Source of the DNA: Schistocephalus solidus
Lineage: Eukaryota > Platyhelminthes > Cestoda > Diphyllobothriidea > Diphyllobothriidae
Length of the DNA stretch: 64,000 bases
NCBI GenBank assembly: GCA_017591395.1
Contig: WEDG01005185.1
Location: 21,508 to 85,507, forward strand
Reading direction: 5' to 3'
In this document: piece by piece, positions 33,116 to 43,567 of the stretch
Position numbering within the stretch: position 1 is the first letter of the stretch
Layout of the letters: every line of letters begins with the position of its first letter
The notes under the pieces: generated by a model
The model's input: only the letters and a program-made list of their open reading frames with translations
Told to the model about the DNA's origin: nothing
The model's database searches: none
Translations under genes and position numbers: made by a program

Positions 33116-33279
33116 AACACAACGCCAACCAAAATCTAGTCCTCACAGCCCTCAGAGATGCTGGACTAACACTGAACCCTTGCAAATGCGTTTTTTTAAG
33201 ACCAGATGTTAGTTTACTTGGCTATCGGGTATCGCCGATACAGATTTTTAAATCCCCTACCCCATCCCCAAGGGCACCC

Positions 33280-34132
33280 ATGCAACCAATGATAACTGGG
33301 TTTCCGGGCGAACGCGTCGGTCTAGACATTATTGGACATTTGCCAATATCCGTACGGGGTTACGAGTACATATTAGTCATGATAGACTATTTCACTAAAT
33401 GGGTCAAAGCGATACCGCTGTATCACCAAGACGCCCAATCCGTGGCAATCGCCATAAACCGCGAATGGGTTTGCCGTTGTGGCGCTCCCTGTCATTCCAT
33501 TCAGATTGCAGTTCTAATTTCGACTTCCGGCTTTTTCGAGAGGTTTATCAACTACTAGATATCCACAAAACTCGTACATCCCATACCACCCAGAAGGCAA
33601 TGGGTTAGTCGAGAGAACCAACCTTACCCTCATTTACACACTCCTAGCTTTCCTACAAGAAGATCATGAACCCGATTGGGATGCCCACCTTCCGTTCTGC
33701 TTCCTAGCATACCGCGGTTCCATACACCCCACTACCGGTTTTACACCACACTTCTTGAACAGAGGACGCGACTAACGCCTTCCAAGTGATTTATACAACC
33801 CTAAACACACTGCAGACTCAATGCAAACAGCCCGGGCCTCGATCCAAGCCGCTTCGACACATCAACAGATAAACTACGACCGTACATGTTCTGTACACCC
33901 TTTCAAACTGGTGACTTAGTCTTACACTTCAATACAGAACCACCCCGTGGCACAGCCTTTAAGTTCCACCAACCCTGACGGGGCCTTTTCATGGTTTTGG
34001 ACACTTTTCTCCCTTCCAACGTCCTGATTAGGGATGCAGTTCAACCCCGGGCGACCCCATTTACAGCCCAATTTTCTAAACTCAAACCATACTGCGGTCG
34101 ACTTCCCTCAAGTTCACCTGACACTCTACCCA
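33280..34132 (+). pseudogene. Ty3/gypsy integrase core and C-terminal region
   Basis: VGLDIIGHLPISVRGYEYIL and VMIDYFTKWVKAIPL (33313-33420) carry the first catalytic Asp. SFHSDCSSNF (about 33490-33520) holds the second, with GSNF changed. NGLVERTN (33601-33624) holds the Glu of D,D-35-E. Next come HLPFCFLAYRGSIHPTTGFT and PHFLNRGRD (33690-33775). The frame changes at least three times. It joins RT directly at about 33250-33280, so RNase H and the HHCC finger were deleted. The C-terminal part is cut at 34132 by the CR1-like insert and resumes at 35152. Confidence 0.75.
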
Positions 34133-35151
34133 CAAGGAATTGGACTGTAACTTTGCTATGTTTGCGGACGATATAAAAATCTGGAAAGTTATCCACAATG
34201 CTGCTGATGCAGACAATTTCCAAGAAAATCTTCGTCGATTGGACGAGTGGTCCCGCAAATGGCTCTTATCCTTCAACGCTAACAAATGCACCCTGCTACG
34301 TCTGGGAAATCGAAATCAGGTCACTGATATGCGACCCTACTATTTGAACGGTTTGCCACTCCGAGAAGCACACACACAGAAGGATCTTGGAGTTTGGATG
34401 AAAGACAACCTGAAGCCTTCTACGCAATGTTCCAAGGCAGCTAAATCCGCCAATTCAATACTGTACGCTATCAAGCGGGCATTTAAAGTTTTCGATGAAG
34501 ACTGCTTTTCTAAAGTCTTTGGTACGTTTGTAAGGCCACATCTTGAATATGCGATCCAAGCCTGGCGACCGTGGACGCAACAGGACTACAACATGCTCGA
34601 AAGGGTGCAGCGGCGAGCCACAAAATTAGTAAGAGGTCAAGCTGAACTGCCATATGAGATTCATCTAAATAACCTAAAGCTCTCTCCTCTGAGTTATAGG
34701 CAGTTGCGCGGAGACTTGATACAAACCTTCCGTATCGTGCGTGGCATGGATTGCGCCCTCCTATGTGATGACTTTTTCAAACTTGCCACTACGAAAAATC
34801 TCCGAGGTCACCCATTCAAACTAAGTGTGCCCCAAGTAAGATTGGATGGGAGGAAGTATTTTTTTCACCAACCGTGTCGTGGAACCGTGGAATAACCTAC
34901 CTGAGGCGATTGTTATGTCCCAGTCTGTGTATACATTCAAACATCGGCTTGACATACATATGTTACAGTACCACGAAGACTATGTGACTTCTTAACCTTA
35001 GCAATATCAGTGTACCACGTAAACCTGCCTACATTCACTTGACTGTTACTTCTTTAATTTGCTTCTTATTCTTGCTACTTTTATGTAACAAAAAGGGATT
35101 TCAAAGGCGTAAGCCTATTTTCCTCAAATACACTGAACTGAACTGAACTGA
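34133..35151 (+). mobile_element. CR1-like element inserted in the gypsy element
   Basis: 1019 bp, 5'-truncated, with tail (CTGAA)n at 35132-35151. Flanked by the 5-bp duplication ACCCA (34128-34132 and 35152-35156). Excising it leaves the gypsy C-terminal frame in register. Its long frame is mostly intact, so this is one of the youngest insertions here. Confidence 0.8.
34140..34895 (+). pseudogene. CR1-like RT palm/thumb and C-terminal domain
   Basis: 251 open codons. FADDIKIWKVI at residues 8-18 is the second catalytic block (ADD). LDEWSRKWLLSFNANKC (33-49), GLPLREAHTQKDLGVWM (71-87), IKRAFKVFDEDCFSKVF (109-125), FVRPHLEYAIQAWRPW (128-143), LERVQRRATKLVRG (151-164), LRGDLIQTFRIV (188-199) and LRGHPFKLSVPQVRLD (222-237) follow. 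A frameshift at about 34860 separates the last part (VVEPWNNLPEA, at about 34877-34910). The N-terminal palm and EN are lost to 5' truncation, so it is not functional. It is the best copy of this family and a reference for the relics at 3285, 8825, 28870, 40371 and 62134. Confidence 0.8.
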
Positions 35152-35241
35152 ACCCATAGATCAAGTTCCCCCTGTAGCCGTCGAAGTAGTTATTCCATCA
35201 CTTACTGTTGACGAAGGCAGTGAGGACAGTGCAAAAACTCC

Positions 35242-35253
35242 CCAGGGGGGCAA
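35242..35253 (+). other. Candidate polypurine tract
   Basis: CAGGGGGGCAAG lies directly before the 3' LTR, where plus-strand DNA synthesis of LTR elements is primed. Confidence 0.4.
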
Positions 35254-35703
35254 GAAAACGAACCGGGCAGGTGGGAACCGGCGGGGTTTTTTAAACACTT
35301 TCATTTCCCTTTCCGACTCCAGCAACCGTGACGGTAGTCGAAGCCCCGCAGATCAACGACTCCAAACCTTTAAGGGATCTACCGCCTGACAGCATTCCCT
35401 TCGCTCTGTAGACACTTCTGATCCGGTGACGTCGAGTCTTTTTATAATCTATCTTTATTACGCTCTTTCCCGGACTATACCTCTCGCAACTATTTTTCTA
35501 CGTTCATAGACTATATATACCCGTGAATAAATCTCCATCTCATCTCTACGTTATTTACTTTTATGAGCCTTAATATAATTGAGTCTCAGTAAAAAGATAG
35601 GTCTGAGCCTGCTCAATTGGACTGTGAAGAATATTTCCCTGGTTCTGCGTCTAATACAGAAGGCAAGAGTCGACACCATAGTGACGGACCCAAGAAGGAT
35701 ATT
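35254..35703 (+). repeat. 3' LTR of gypsy element
   Basis: Copy of 31598-32052, including the gag ATG region (35563 onward, here with TAA/TAG changes). It ends at AAGGATATT next to the target duplication. Confidence 0.65.
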
Positions 35704-36050
35704 GTTCTCATATTCAAGTGCTACCCCGATTGTGAGTGGTCTCCTTCAAGGTACCGTATTAGGTCCTTTGATGATTAATTTACATAAACGATATTTCATC
35801 GATAGCTTAACATTCTCAATCTTATATTTATGCTGATGACAACAAATGTGTGTATTCCTTCTCTAACTCTACGAAAGAACGACACCTATTGAAATTGAGG
35901 CGTTAACTATTCTATCTACTGCGAAGACTGCTCATTTATCTTAACACTGATTCTATTAACCTTTTATTTTCCTCATCTTTTCCTAGCAGCTGTCTCTATG
36001 ACTTGGAGAAAGAACCATCGGGAATTTAAGTGGGCCTCGGGAAACTATGT
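35704..36050 (+). pseudogene. RT catalytic block and C-terminus of copy A (after gypsy)
   Basis: Continues with SGLLQGTVLGP (about 35737-35770) and IYADDNKCVYS (about 35825-35857), so the YADD core is intact. A deletion then brings in the last part of the family C-terminus (SAHLS.HTDSINLLFSSSFPS, about 35925-35990). It ends near 36029 with the stop before GTGGGCC. Confidence 0.65.
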
Positions 36051-36364
36051 TTGCTCTACCTCGAGTCCCCCATGAACCATCATGTCTCCTTTTATCACCA
36101 GTCATTCAAAAGATGAAGTCATTCAGACGTTCAAATCCGGACGTACACAGTCAAAAATGCTGCCGTTCCTTTGGATACTTACAATCATCAGAATTATATT
36201 TTGGAACCAAAGATAATGAGGGTCTCAAGTTCACTGATGCCTTTTCATTAGATTTTGTTTCATGCGCCATAGTGATCAAGAACGAAGCATATCGAAGTTT
36301 CATTATCTCATTCTGAAATGCTACTGTAGTAATAGCCCACTCTACCACCTTACCTTATTTTCCT

Positions 36365-36452
36365 AAGCATATTTTTTCTCCTGACCTCTATTCGAAAATG
36401 GAGGCCTGTTGAAATATAACTTCGTTTTCAAGGTAGGATTTTTTTACTGCCA
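36365..36452 (+). other. ENE-like U-tract hairpin (copy 2)
   Basis: AAGCATA, T6, CTCCTGACC, a loop, GGTAGGA, T7, ACTGCC. The lower stem is reduced (GCA/TGC), but the two opposed T-tracts and the CTCC...GG.AGG pairing are kept. Confidence 0.4.
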
Positions 36453-36640
36453 ATTTCTAGTTTACTATTAATGTCAACACATCGCTAACTGTTCACTTAA
36501 CAGAAAAATTTCTGTTTACATTATTAAATATTTGTACATTTAATCTGCACACAATTTCATAATTTTATTTCGTTACTACTGTTTGTTAAGACAGTGCCTT
36601 GTCGGCGCTTACCAAATATAAATTCCAAATTCCTAATGGG

Positions 36641-37005
36641 CACTTAAATGCAAAATATACATAGATTTAAATATCAACATATAAAAATAATGCTCACACT
36701 CAACTCTGCATGACCAGTCATATTTACAGTGGTATTATAAAAATGTGTTGCGTAAATCAAGAAATAACTTCGCCACCATTTTCGAATTGTCCATTTGCAT
36801 GTCATACGGGGATAATATAAACACATAACAAATGGAGGTGGGGGGTACCTAAATGGGTGAGATCTGGGCCAAGATAAGAAAAGCCACCTGAATTTGAGCC
36901 GTCATTTTTGTTTGCTCTCCATTCACGAGGAAAGTTTCTGTAACTGTAAACTCCTCTACCTATTTTTATTTGATATTCTGTTTTTTTTTACGTTTATTTG
37001 TTTGT
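36641..37005. other. No recognised feature
   Basis: AT-rich sequence between copy A and the L2-like element. Confidence 0.35.
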
Positions 37006-37317
37006 CTGAACTATGTTAATAAGGTCATCTCTACACTACGCTAGCATCTTTTTGAATGCACGTAAACTGAAAAATTTACCGAATAATTTCCATGAAGCCA
37101 GCTGTTGCACTTTTCGGCCAATATGTCGGACGTGTGATTCCCTCTTGCTCACGTCTTCACGCTTTTATCAAAAAAAACCTGCGCAGCGGAAAAAAAATAC
37201 CGCTGCGGTTGGCAATTCGCCTTGAAGTGTCAACCGAACGACAAACTGTCAATTCCAGGCTTTCTTTAAACAAATTGTTGTTCGATCTTCAACAAAACTC
37301 ATGATATGGAGTAACTT

Positions 37318-37860
37318 TTGTTGAAAAAAGAACATGGTAAGACCCAAGTCATTTGTCTTCAAGATACATGGTTAAACAGTGACATTGACGCACAGTTAAT
37401 TAGCCCCCCGTCTTTCTGTTGCTTTCGAGCAGATCGAAAATCTTCATCCTCCAGTAGCGGTAGTGGGGTGGCTATTTTGGTCAACAAGGATTGGTGTTTT
37501 AACTGTAAGTCCTTAATTTTCCTACTCTGAGGATTTGATAGACGTTATTGCTGTCATCTGTAAGCCCCGATTTTTATATACATTTAAGGGCATCATATTT
37601 GTTAGTATCTATATTCCCCCCTCTACCTGTGAAGGTGCGCTTAACCGTTTCTTTGACGTTCTTTCGGAAAAACTTGCTTTATTGTCCTGCGAGCATCTTA
37701 TTGTCTTATGTGGTGATTTTTAATCATTGTGAATTTACGTCCGTTTACGTTATTAGGCTTTGATGACCTTGTTTCCTTTAATACTCGCGCTGATGCCCCT
37801 CTTGATCACGTTTTGACTAACCAAGTTCTTCCTTGTTAAGAACAGAGCTCCATTATCTGG
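37318..37860 (+). pseudogene. Endonuclease domain of L2-like element
   Basis: VICLQDTWLNSDIDAQLI (37350-37403) has the Glu of ETWL changed to Asp. GSGVAILVNKDWCF (37459-37500), GIIFVSIYIPPST (37590-37627) and HLIVLCGDF (37697-37724; GDFN without the Asn, which is lost at a stop) follow. SGSDHSVLLGLP (about 37859-37895) is the C-terminal SDH motif. Several stops and frameshifts. Confidence 0.7.
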
Positions 37861-38479
37861 TTCCGATCACTCTGTATTATTAGGCCTTCCAAAAATTTAC
37901 TCCGCTTCTACACGTGCACTACTACTCAAACCTGAAAGCAAAGTTAAGGTTCGCGACGCACCCCCGAAAAACATTTTTCTTCTCCAGACTTGCATATCGT
38001 ACACTATTCCCGTCTTCCTCAGTCAATCCAATGTTGAGTCGTGTTCCAGCTTCCTTACAAAATTTTTTAAAGAAATTTTTAATATTTTGTTGTCCTCTTG
38101 ATACAGTTTAGGTCCGACCTGACAGAATTTCTTCCCCTTATCTAAAATCTTTAAGACGTAAAAAAGAACTTCTTTACAAGCTAGGCCTCCGAGGCTGTCT
38201 AAAGGAGGTAACCATCTTAATAAAAAGGGAGATTCGCAGAGTAAATGATTTGTTTGTTAGTCAGCTTTTTGCCTCTCCATCCAAAGCTTCTTTTCGGCTT
38301 TCCTCTGCTGAACTCTGGAGGAATCTTTAGCGTCTCACTGGCCAATGTGGTAAACTGGCACATGTTGATGCTGATTTAGACGATCTAACTGAACATGTTA
38401 TCCATACTTCTACTGACTCCAATCCCCCCCACAAACAACCTTTCGTTACTACCAAGCGTTTTTTCTCGTGTGTCGGTGG

Positions 38480-39270
38480 CAACAGTGGAGAAACATCGGA
38501 AAAATGTTCGTGTTCAACTGCTGCCGGGCCGGATGAAGTCTCACCATTTGTTTTAAAATACTGCTGCTCTCAGATTTCCCCTATTTTGACACACCTTATA
38601 AACATGTCCTTCATGGAGTCAAAGATTCCTGAAATTTGGCGTTCAGTAAGAATCACTCCCATCCCTAAAAAGTCCGCTAATTTTGGTCCTTAATCTTTCC
38701 GTCCAATAGCCTGCTCTTCCGCTTTACTGAAGATTGCTGAACGAGTCGCTCTCGATACAATTAAGCCTTTTTCCTCCAATTTCTCCGACCCATTACAATT
38801 TGCCTATAAGGCCCAGCGTAGTACCCTAGATGCTGTTGCCCTTGTAGTACATTCGGCTCTACGATATTTAGATAAGGGCTGCCGTGCGTACGCATGCGCA
38901 TGTCTTGACTACTCCTCTGCCTTTAACACCATCCCGCGCCATCTCCTTCTTAATAAAACATCCGCGTCTGGCTCTCCCGGCTGGGTTATCTCTTAGCTTG
39001 AAGATTATTTTACTTCCCGTACTCAATTCGTACAATCCGGCAAGCGGAAGTCTACTGTTCTTCCAAAAAACTGCGGTGTTCTTCAAGGTGCCATCTTATC
39101 CCCTCACCTTTTCTCCCTTCACACTGATGATTTGAGGTCACCAAATGTCTGTCTGTACATCGAATATGCCGACGACATGGTTGTTGGTCATCCTCTTAAA
39201 AATCAGACACATCTCCAGTGTCTGAAGGATGGCCTTGAACATGTTGCAGCTAGCTCTGTGTTCTAAGGAT
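38480..39270 (+). pseudogene. Reverse transcriptase domain of L2-like element
   Basis: AGPDEVSPFVLKYCCSQISP (about 38525-38583), IPEIWRSVRITPIPKKSANF (38625-38685), SFRPIACSSALLKIAERVAL (38696-38755), CLDYSSAFNTIPRHLLLNKT (about 38903-38960; first catalytic Asp), GVLQGAILSPHLFSL (39075-39120), and IEYADDMVVGHP (39160-39195; YADD intact). Stops at about 38694 and 38993, plus frame changes, inactivate it. The DYSSAFNTI and SPHLFSLHTDDL forms point to the L2 side of the CR1 group. Confidence 0.75.
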
Positions 39271-39377
39271 TTGACGGCGCCAAGCAGTGCCAAATCAATA
39301 AACCTATTATTATAATAAACCTATTTTTTATATTTTTGCTGAAAACTTTGAATGAAACGTCAAAATAAAGCGTATTC

Positions 39378-39400
39378 CTCTCTCTCTCTATCTCTCTCTC
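39378..39400. repeat. CT microsatellite
   Basis: CTCTCTCTCTATCTCTCTCT-type run, directly after AATAAAGCGTATTC. Probably the 3' tail of the L2-like element. Confidence 0.6.
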
Positions 39401-39409
39401 AATACTTCA

Positions 39410-39800
39410 GGTCGATGCAAGGAACTTTTTGCGCTTTTCAATTTGAGTTCCACGTTCTTCCCATTTCCGAAGCCCTAGTCGCTACTTCAGTGTAGAAGGC
39501 AGGTTCTTTAAAAATAGTTCACCGGTATATTGCATATTATCCCTGTTTTGAAAATACCTTCTCGGTCTTATGATCATGGTTATTGCCTTAACGATAATCC
39601 TGTACTTTGAATTCTACCACTCCTCACAGGCGATCTGTACGAGAAACAAAATTTTGACGCAAACTCAATTCCAAGATGCACACTGTTTTATGCTGCCTGT
39701 ATAGAATTACATTTACAATCTCGATGGAATATAAAGTAGGGTCATCAAGGGCTACGACCGTAACCTTCAATTACACATAAACATACAGACATACCTTATC
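39410..39800 (+). mobile_element. CR1-like 3' UTR fragment
   Basis: The end (AGGGTCATCAAGGGC...CGTAACCTTCAA, about 39737-39772) matches the 3' terminus at 4225-4260. The preceding sequence is not clearly alignable. A 3' end without coding sequence is what strong 5' truncation gives. Confidence 0.45.
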
Positions 39801-40370
39801 AAAACCAGTTCACTCCTTTCTTCTGCATTCCGATATAATCCTCAATACACTAAATGAGCCCTTGCATCTAATTCGTAAACGCATAAGTCGTTTAAACTAA
39901 AACCACTCATCAGAACGCCACTGTTTACGTTGAAAAAAATCAACTTCCATCTACCATGCTTATGGAACTGGATATAAACTTGGCACAGATCTACATTTGA
40001 CAAATAACCTTGCCACATCATCTTATGCAGATTTTATTTCTCCAAATGTCGCGAAAATTTGCGGATTCATGTAACATTATCTTTCTTTCCAAATTAAGCT
40101 AAGAGAGTGAAAAATTTCTCTACTGAATTTGCATTCTGAAGTTTTTTCATCCGGATTACGAGCCAAAATATCCAATGAAACTGCGACAGTTGATAATGGA
40201 ACTGGAAAAGCGAAGAAAAACGACGAAACATACCCAAAATAAGAGAAAGACAAAAGAGGGTTTATTTGGTCGATGACTGTCATTCTCACTGTCTCACCAT
40301 TTTTGCGACTACTATGGCCACCAGTGGTCGCGGACTATAAGTCAGAGTCTTGTTAACAAGCCAGATAAAG
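39801..40370. other. No recognised feature
   Basis: AT-rich sequence. A minus-strand frame at 40077-40289 shows no motif. Confidence 0.35.
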
Positions 40371-41915
40371 TCAAATTACTGGCTTTTGAGCAGAAACGGC
40401 ATATCATTTCGTCGACAGAGACCTAGTTGTCTGAGGAAATAAGTAGCAGCGCAGTCGATATTGAAGGCTATCGACTAGTTCTATTTAACAAATTTCAACG
40501 TAGGCGTAGCGAGTTTCAAGTCAAACGATATTTCATGCTGTCAGTGATAAATATCCGACTTATTACCATGAACGTTTGAGATAATTTCCTGCAAGATCAT
40601 TGCTGACTCTTAACCTGTGCGTTGTCTATCGAACTCCCATCTCGGAGGAAATCGCTCGCGTAGAACTAATTCGTGCACTGGAATTGTCACGTAAGCACGA
40701 GAGCTTATTACTTATGGGTAACGTTAACGCTTCCGAAAAGCCGGGAGGATTCACATAGAAAACGCCCAATCAACATCATTCGACCAAAAGTTGCTCAAAT
40801 TTTCTCTGGACAAATATCTTAGTCAACATATGAACTTCAGAAGAAGACTGAGAGAAGGATAACAACATAACTATCTAGATCTTGTATGCGGTAAATACGA
40901 AGGAGTCATAAGTGAATTGAGCTCGCCACCGCCACTTGGCATGGGTAACCAGATTTTTTTCACCTCCACGTTCTCCCTCCTGTCGAAACTACAACAGCAA
41001 ATCAAAGGGTGCATCAGTATTTGAAAGGGAATTTTGACGCAATGAGACGTGCTGCATCGGAGGAACCCTGGTGCATTAACAGGAAAAATTTGAAAAACCT
41101 CTCGCAGTATTTTTGTGGGATTATAGATCGTCTAGTTGAATCCCATTGTCTTATGAAAATAAGGAGACGATTTTGTCAACCACCGTGGATCACCCCAAGG
41201 ACAAAATGATCATGAAGATGAAACAGATATTCATTGAAACTGTTGCCTTTGCCATTGAGGAAGAAAGACACATTCTCAGTTCAAGCAATCCAAAAAAGGC
41301 TCCTGGATCCGATGAGATTCCTGAGCTGGCACTTGAGGAACTATCAATGAAGCTGGCAAAGCCTCTATGAACTCTCTTCGAGATGTCAACAAGGACAGCT
41401 AGCTGCCCTCACAGTGGAAAATAGCCAACCTCGTTCCCTTATATAAAAGGGGAAGCAGGTTAGCTTAAATTGCCTCTCATGCAAAACACTGAAAACCTAG
41501 TAAAGAGTGCTATACAACAATTATGTGAAGAAATTAACATCCAGCGGAATTTCCAGCATGGGTTTCAGAGAGGATGCTCCTGCCTCTCAAATCTGCTAAC
41601 CTGTTTGGAGGTCTAGACCAGAGCTTTAGAAGAGCACTTTGTGGCCGATATCGTGCACATCAACTTATGTAAAGCATTTGCCACTGTCCTGTACCAACGC
41701 CTTCTGCATTAACTGAGCACCATTGGCGTCAAGGGAGATCTCTAAAGCTCGATAATGGTGTTTCTGTTTGGTCGAAAATAGGGCGTCTGTATCGGCGAGG
41801 ACAAGTAAGACTACGTGAATGTGACTAGTGGTGGGCCTCAAGGCTAATTGCTCGGTCCCTTACACTCCATCCTGTAGGTAACTGACAACCTGTAGGAATT
41901 CGACTGCGGTAAATA
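40371..41915 (+). pseudogene. CR1-like element with EN and RT remnants (copy F)
   Basis: EN: STET.LSEEISSSAVDIEGY (about 40418-40475, TETW with Trp lost), LLLMGNVNASEKPGG (about 40708-40750; GDFN changed to GNVN), LDLVCGKYEGVISE (40879-40920). Linker: YLKGNFDAMRRAASEEPWCI (41017-41075). RT: SSSNPKKAPGSDEIPELALE (41278-41338), FQHGFQRGCSCLSNLL-like text near 41550-41600, VHINLCKAFATVLYQRLLH (about 41653-41710, FDL changed to INL), then NVTSGGPQG and LLGPLHSIL (41816-41875). It ends just before the position where FADDI would follow. Many stops. Same family as 34133-35151. Confidence 0.7.
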
Positions 41916-42145
41916 ATAATAATAACCAATAATAAATGTTTCATTTTATGCACTAAGTAAAAATAATGAAAATCTGTCGTTGGTGCTCTGTGTGAGTGGC
42001 CAAATATACAGCAGAATTTAGCAGTTGGAAAAATATGCTGTGAATTGAAAGCATTGTTTTCACATCGGCCTGTGATTTATGTTTTTTAAAATAATCACTA
42101 GCATTTATAGTAGGGAAAATGCGATTCCCAGGTTGTATGTAAAAG
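41916..42145 (-). mobile_element. Possible family-A/C 3' UTR scrap
   Basis: GCTCTGTGTGAGTGGCCAAA and TACAGCAGAA resemble 45090-45125 (GCTCTATGTGAGCAGCCA...ACAGCAGAA). AATAATAATAAC near 41913-41925 would be the tail side. Weak. Confidence 0.3.
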
Positions 42146-42245
42146 GAAGAAGAGGCGTTCACCGGGAATGCTTATTAGTTGTCTGGCGTTTCGGGTAGTT
42201 GTTTCGTCTACCCATCTTCAGAGACTGGAGAGTCATAACCACTAC
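42146..42245 (-). mobile_element. Penelope-type repeat with hammerhead-like core (copy 1)
   Basis: Shares GGAAGAAGAGGYGTTCACCG and ATCTTCAGAGACTGGA with 60385-60480. On the minus strand it reads CTGAAGA, T, GGGTAG, a 9-nt loop, CTACCC, GAAAC. CTGANGA and GAAA are the hammerhead ribozyme core motifs, and GGGTAG/CTACCC could be stem II. A U between A9 and stem II is extra, and the expected GUC/GUH cleavage site reads GAC. Penelope-like elements are known to carry hammerheads in their terminal repeats. Confidence 0.45.
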
Positions 42246-43085
42246 TCGCGATACGTGTGAGGAGTGGACTTATTCAGGGTAGTGTGCTAGGCCCACTTTT
42301 ATTTTGTATTTTTGTCAATGATGTACCAGGTATATTTCGGAATGGTAGGCCCTTTATGTATGCTGACGATTTAAAAGTGGCCTACCGATACAAGCCGGCA
42401 GATCGCGACACTAAGCTTGATCTATTTTAAAATGATATCGATGCCTTTGCCCAGTGGTGCTGCACATGGCGCCTTTCCCTTTCTTGGCACAAATGTTCCC
42501 TAATGGTTGTTGGCGACGACCATCAGCCTCAACTAAGCATAGATGGCCACGATCTACATGTGCCTGGTGTTTTTGAGGATCTGAGCATATCATAATCCAA
42601 CGGTCTCAATCTTTCAGAGCATTGCGCCCTGATTGTCTCCAAAGCACGCAGAACTGCCGGAGTTTTATCCTCCAAAATTTTAAAACTATTGATATCATAC
42701 TCCACCTTTATAAAATATAGGTAAGGCCTGGCCTAGAATACTGCTCGTTTCTATTTAGCCTTCAGCGCGCTAGTGAACGGAAGAAAATAGAATTGGTCTA
42801 GCACTTCTTTTCGAAAAGAATTTTATAGTTGGAGCACTGTAATCTGTCGTATCAAAAACGCTGTGGGCTTGTACTTATTGATCCCTTATGGTTTCGCCGA
42901 ATACAGAAGGGACTCTTTTTACTGTTTAAGCTTTTATATAGTCGTACATTTAATCCCCTTACCACTGCCAGGCAGCTTGACCACCCTCGGCAAAGCAGTC
43001 ATCGCAATGTCTTTTTATTTCTGCCATTAACTCGCACAGTTAAGTATCGTCGATTTTTTCGGTAAACGCCAAAGCCATGTCGAAT
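42246..43085 (+). pseudogene. Reverse transcriptase C-terminal half (family G, copy 2)
   Basis: VRSGLIQGSVLGPLLFCIF, VNDVPGIFRNGRPFMYADDL, KVAYRYKPADRDTKLDL (42255-42425) show an intact YADD, unlike copy 1 (YADY). AFAQWCCTWRLSLSWHKC (about 42442-42495), IDGHDLHVPGVFEDL (42539-42585) and RPGLEYC-like text (about 42727) follow. It ends after RIQKGLFLLF...FNPL (42829-43065 frame). One stop at 42428, and frameshifts further on. Confidence 0.7.
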
Positions 43086-43560
43086 AAACATCCCCATAAT
43101 ATAAAAATCCACCAAAGTTATTCTTTGTTTAAAAGAACTATTACTAGTTTTTTGCATTCAGAACAGTTTCCAAGAATTCTGAGCGCCGACACGGTAGAGT
43201 TTGTTGTCCTGTTCGACGGAGTGCGCGGCATCTGAACCCGATCCCAGGTCTTACCTTGAGGGATACGGCACCCTCTCTGCAGCCTGTGCCCGTTATCTTC
43301 TTCGACAGACGGTGAACAACCGTCCACCGATGCACTTTTGCCTGGGGCAGAATCCCATTTCCTAACGAAGACAGAGAGACTGCAAACAGACTGCACTTGT
43401 GCTAGCTCTTCCCTAACCTGAACTGCTATAATCCTTACAGGTGGCAGTTTTTCTCCTGAAAAACATAAAGATAGGAAAAACACTTATAATTATATATATT
43501 CAGGAGTTTTTCACTGCCAGCCTGATCCCCACTGAATATTGCATCTGACAATGCCTGAAA
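43086..43560. other. No recognised feature
   Basis: A minus-strand frame of 121 codons (43118-43483) has no motif. GC content is higher than in the neighbours, but no repeat relation was seen. Confidence 0.3.
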
Positions 43561-43567
43561 ACCAGCA

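Larger units (their letters stand above)
32370..33260 (+). pseudogene. Ty3/gypsy reverse transcriptase
   Basis: Blocks in order: QVTELKFILQAFPEVLAWAP (32399-32460), VEKMLYDLLNA, SSWASPIAIVTKKDAKLRLC with VDYRWLN (32680-32760), FTLDLKSGY (32838-32866, catalytic Asp), LIYLDDIIFGRT (33027-33062, the YLDD core, intact), and after a short insertion LTALRDAGLTLNPCKCVF and LLGYRVSP (33145-33240). It copies element RNA into DNA. Stops (one at LKSGY), frame changes and two small non-LTR insertions break it. RNase H is absent. Confidence 0.75.
31598..35703 (+). mobile_element. Ty3/gypsy LTR retrotransposon inserted in copy A
   Basis: Bounded by the direct repeat GTTCTCAT (31590-31597 and 35704-35711), which is present once at this place in the pre-insertion logic from copy B. 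It contains terminal repeats of about 450 bp, a gag start, RT, a fused RT/integrase region and a polypurine tract. RNase H and the integrase zinc finger are deleted. It holds three secondary insertions (32598-32654, 33061-33115, 34133-35151). Without these and the deletion it is a defective Ty3/gypsy element. Confidence 0.8.
29655..36640 (+). mobile_element. Family-A non-LTR element (copy A), split by a gypsy insertion
   Basis: Left part 29655-31597, right part 35704-36640, in register when the insert is removed. It has the ORF1 C-terminus, ORF2 EN, linker, RT and a long 3' UTR. The sister copy B at 44090-52919 has the same order without the gypsy insert. Copy A has an internal deletion after the YADD block and many stops. 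Its 3' terminus (CCAAATATAAATTCC at about 36617-36631) is shared with 1137-1195 minus. Confidence 0.75.
37006..39400 (+). mobile_element. L2/CR1-like non-LTR element
   Basis: EN at 37318-37830, linker, RT at 38500-39270, and a short 3' UTR with AATAAAG (39364-39370) and a CT-rich tail (39378-39400). The arrangement is collinear, but frames break often. Confidence 0.7.

Noticed and set aside
31598..35703. Gypsy element as an endogenous retrovirus with env
   Set aside because: After integrase only a short acidic C-terminal stretch remains before the polypurine tract; there is no membrane-protein frame.
43118..43483. 121-codon minus-strand frame as a gene
   Set aside because: Composition is not protein-like throughout, no known motif, and it lies between retroelement scraps.
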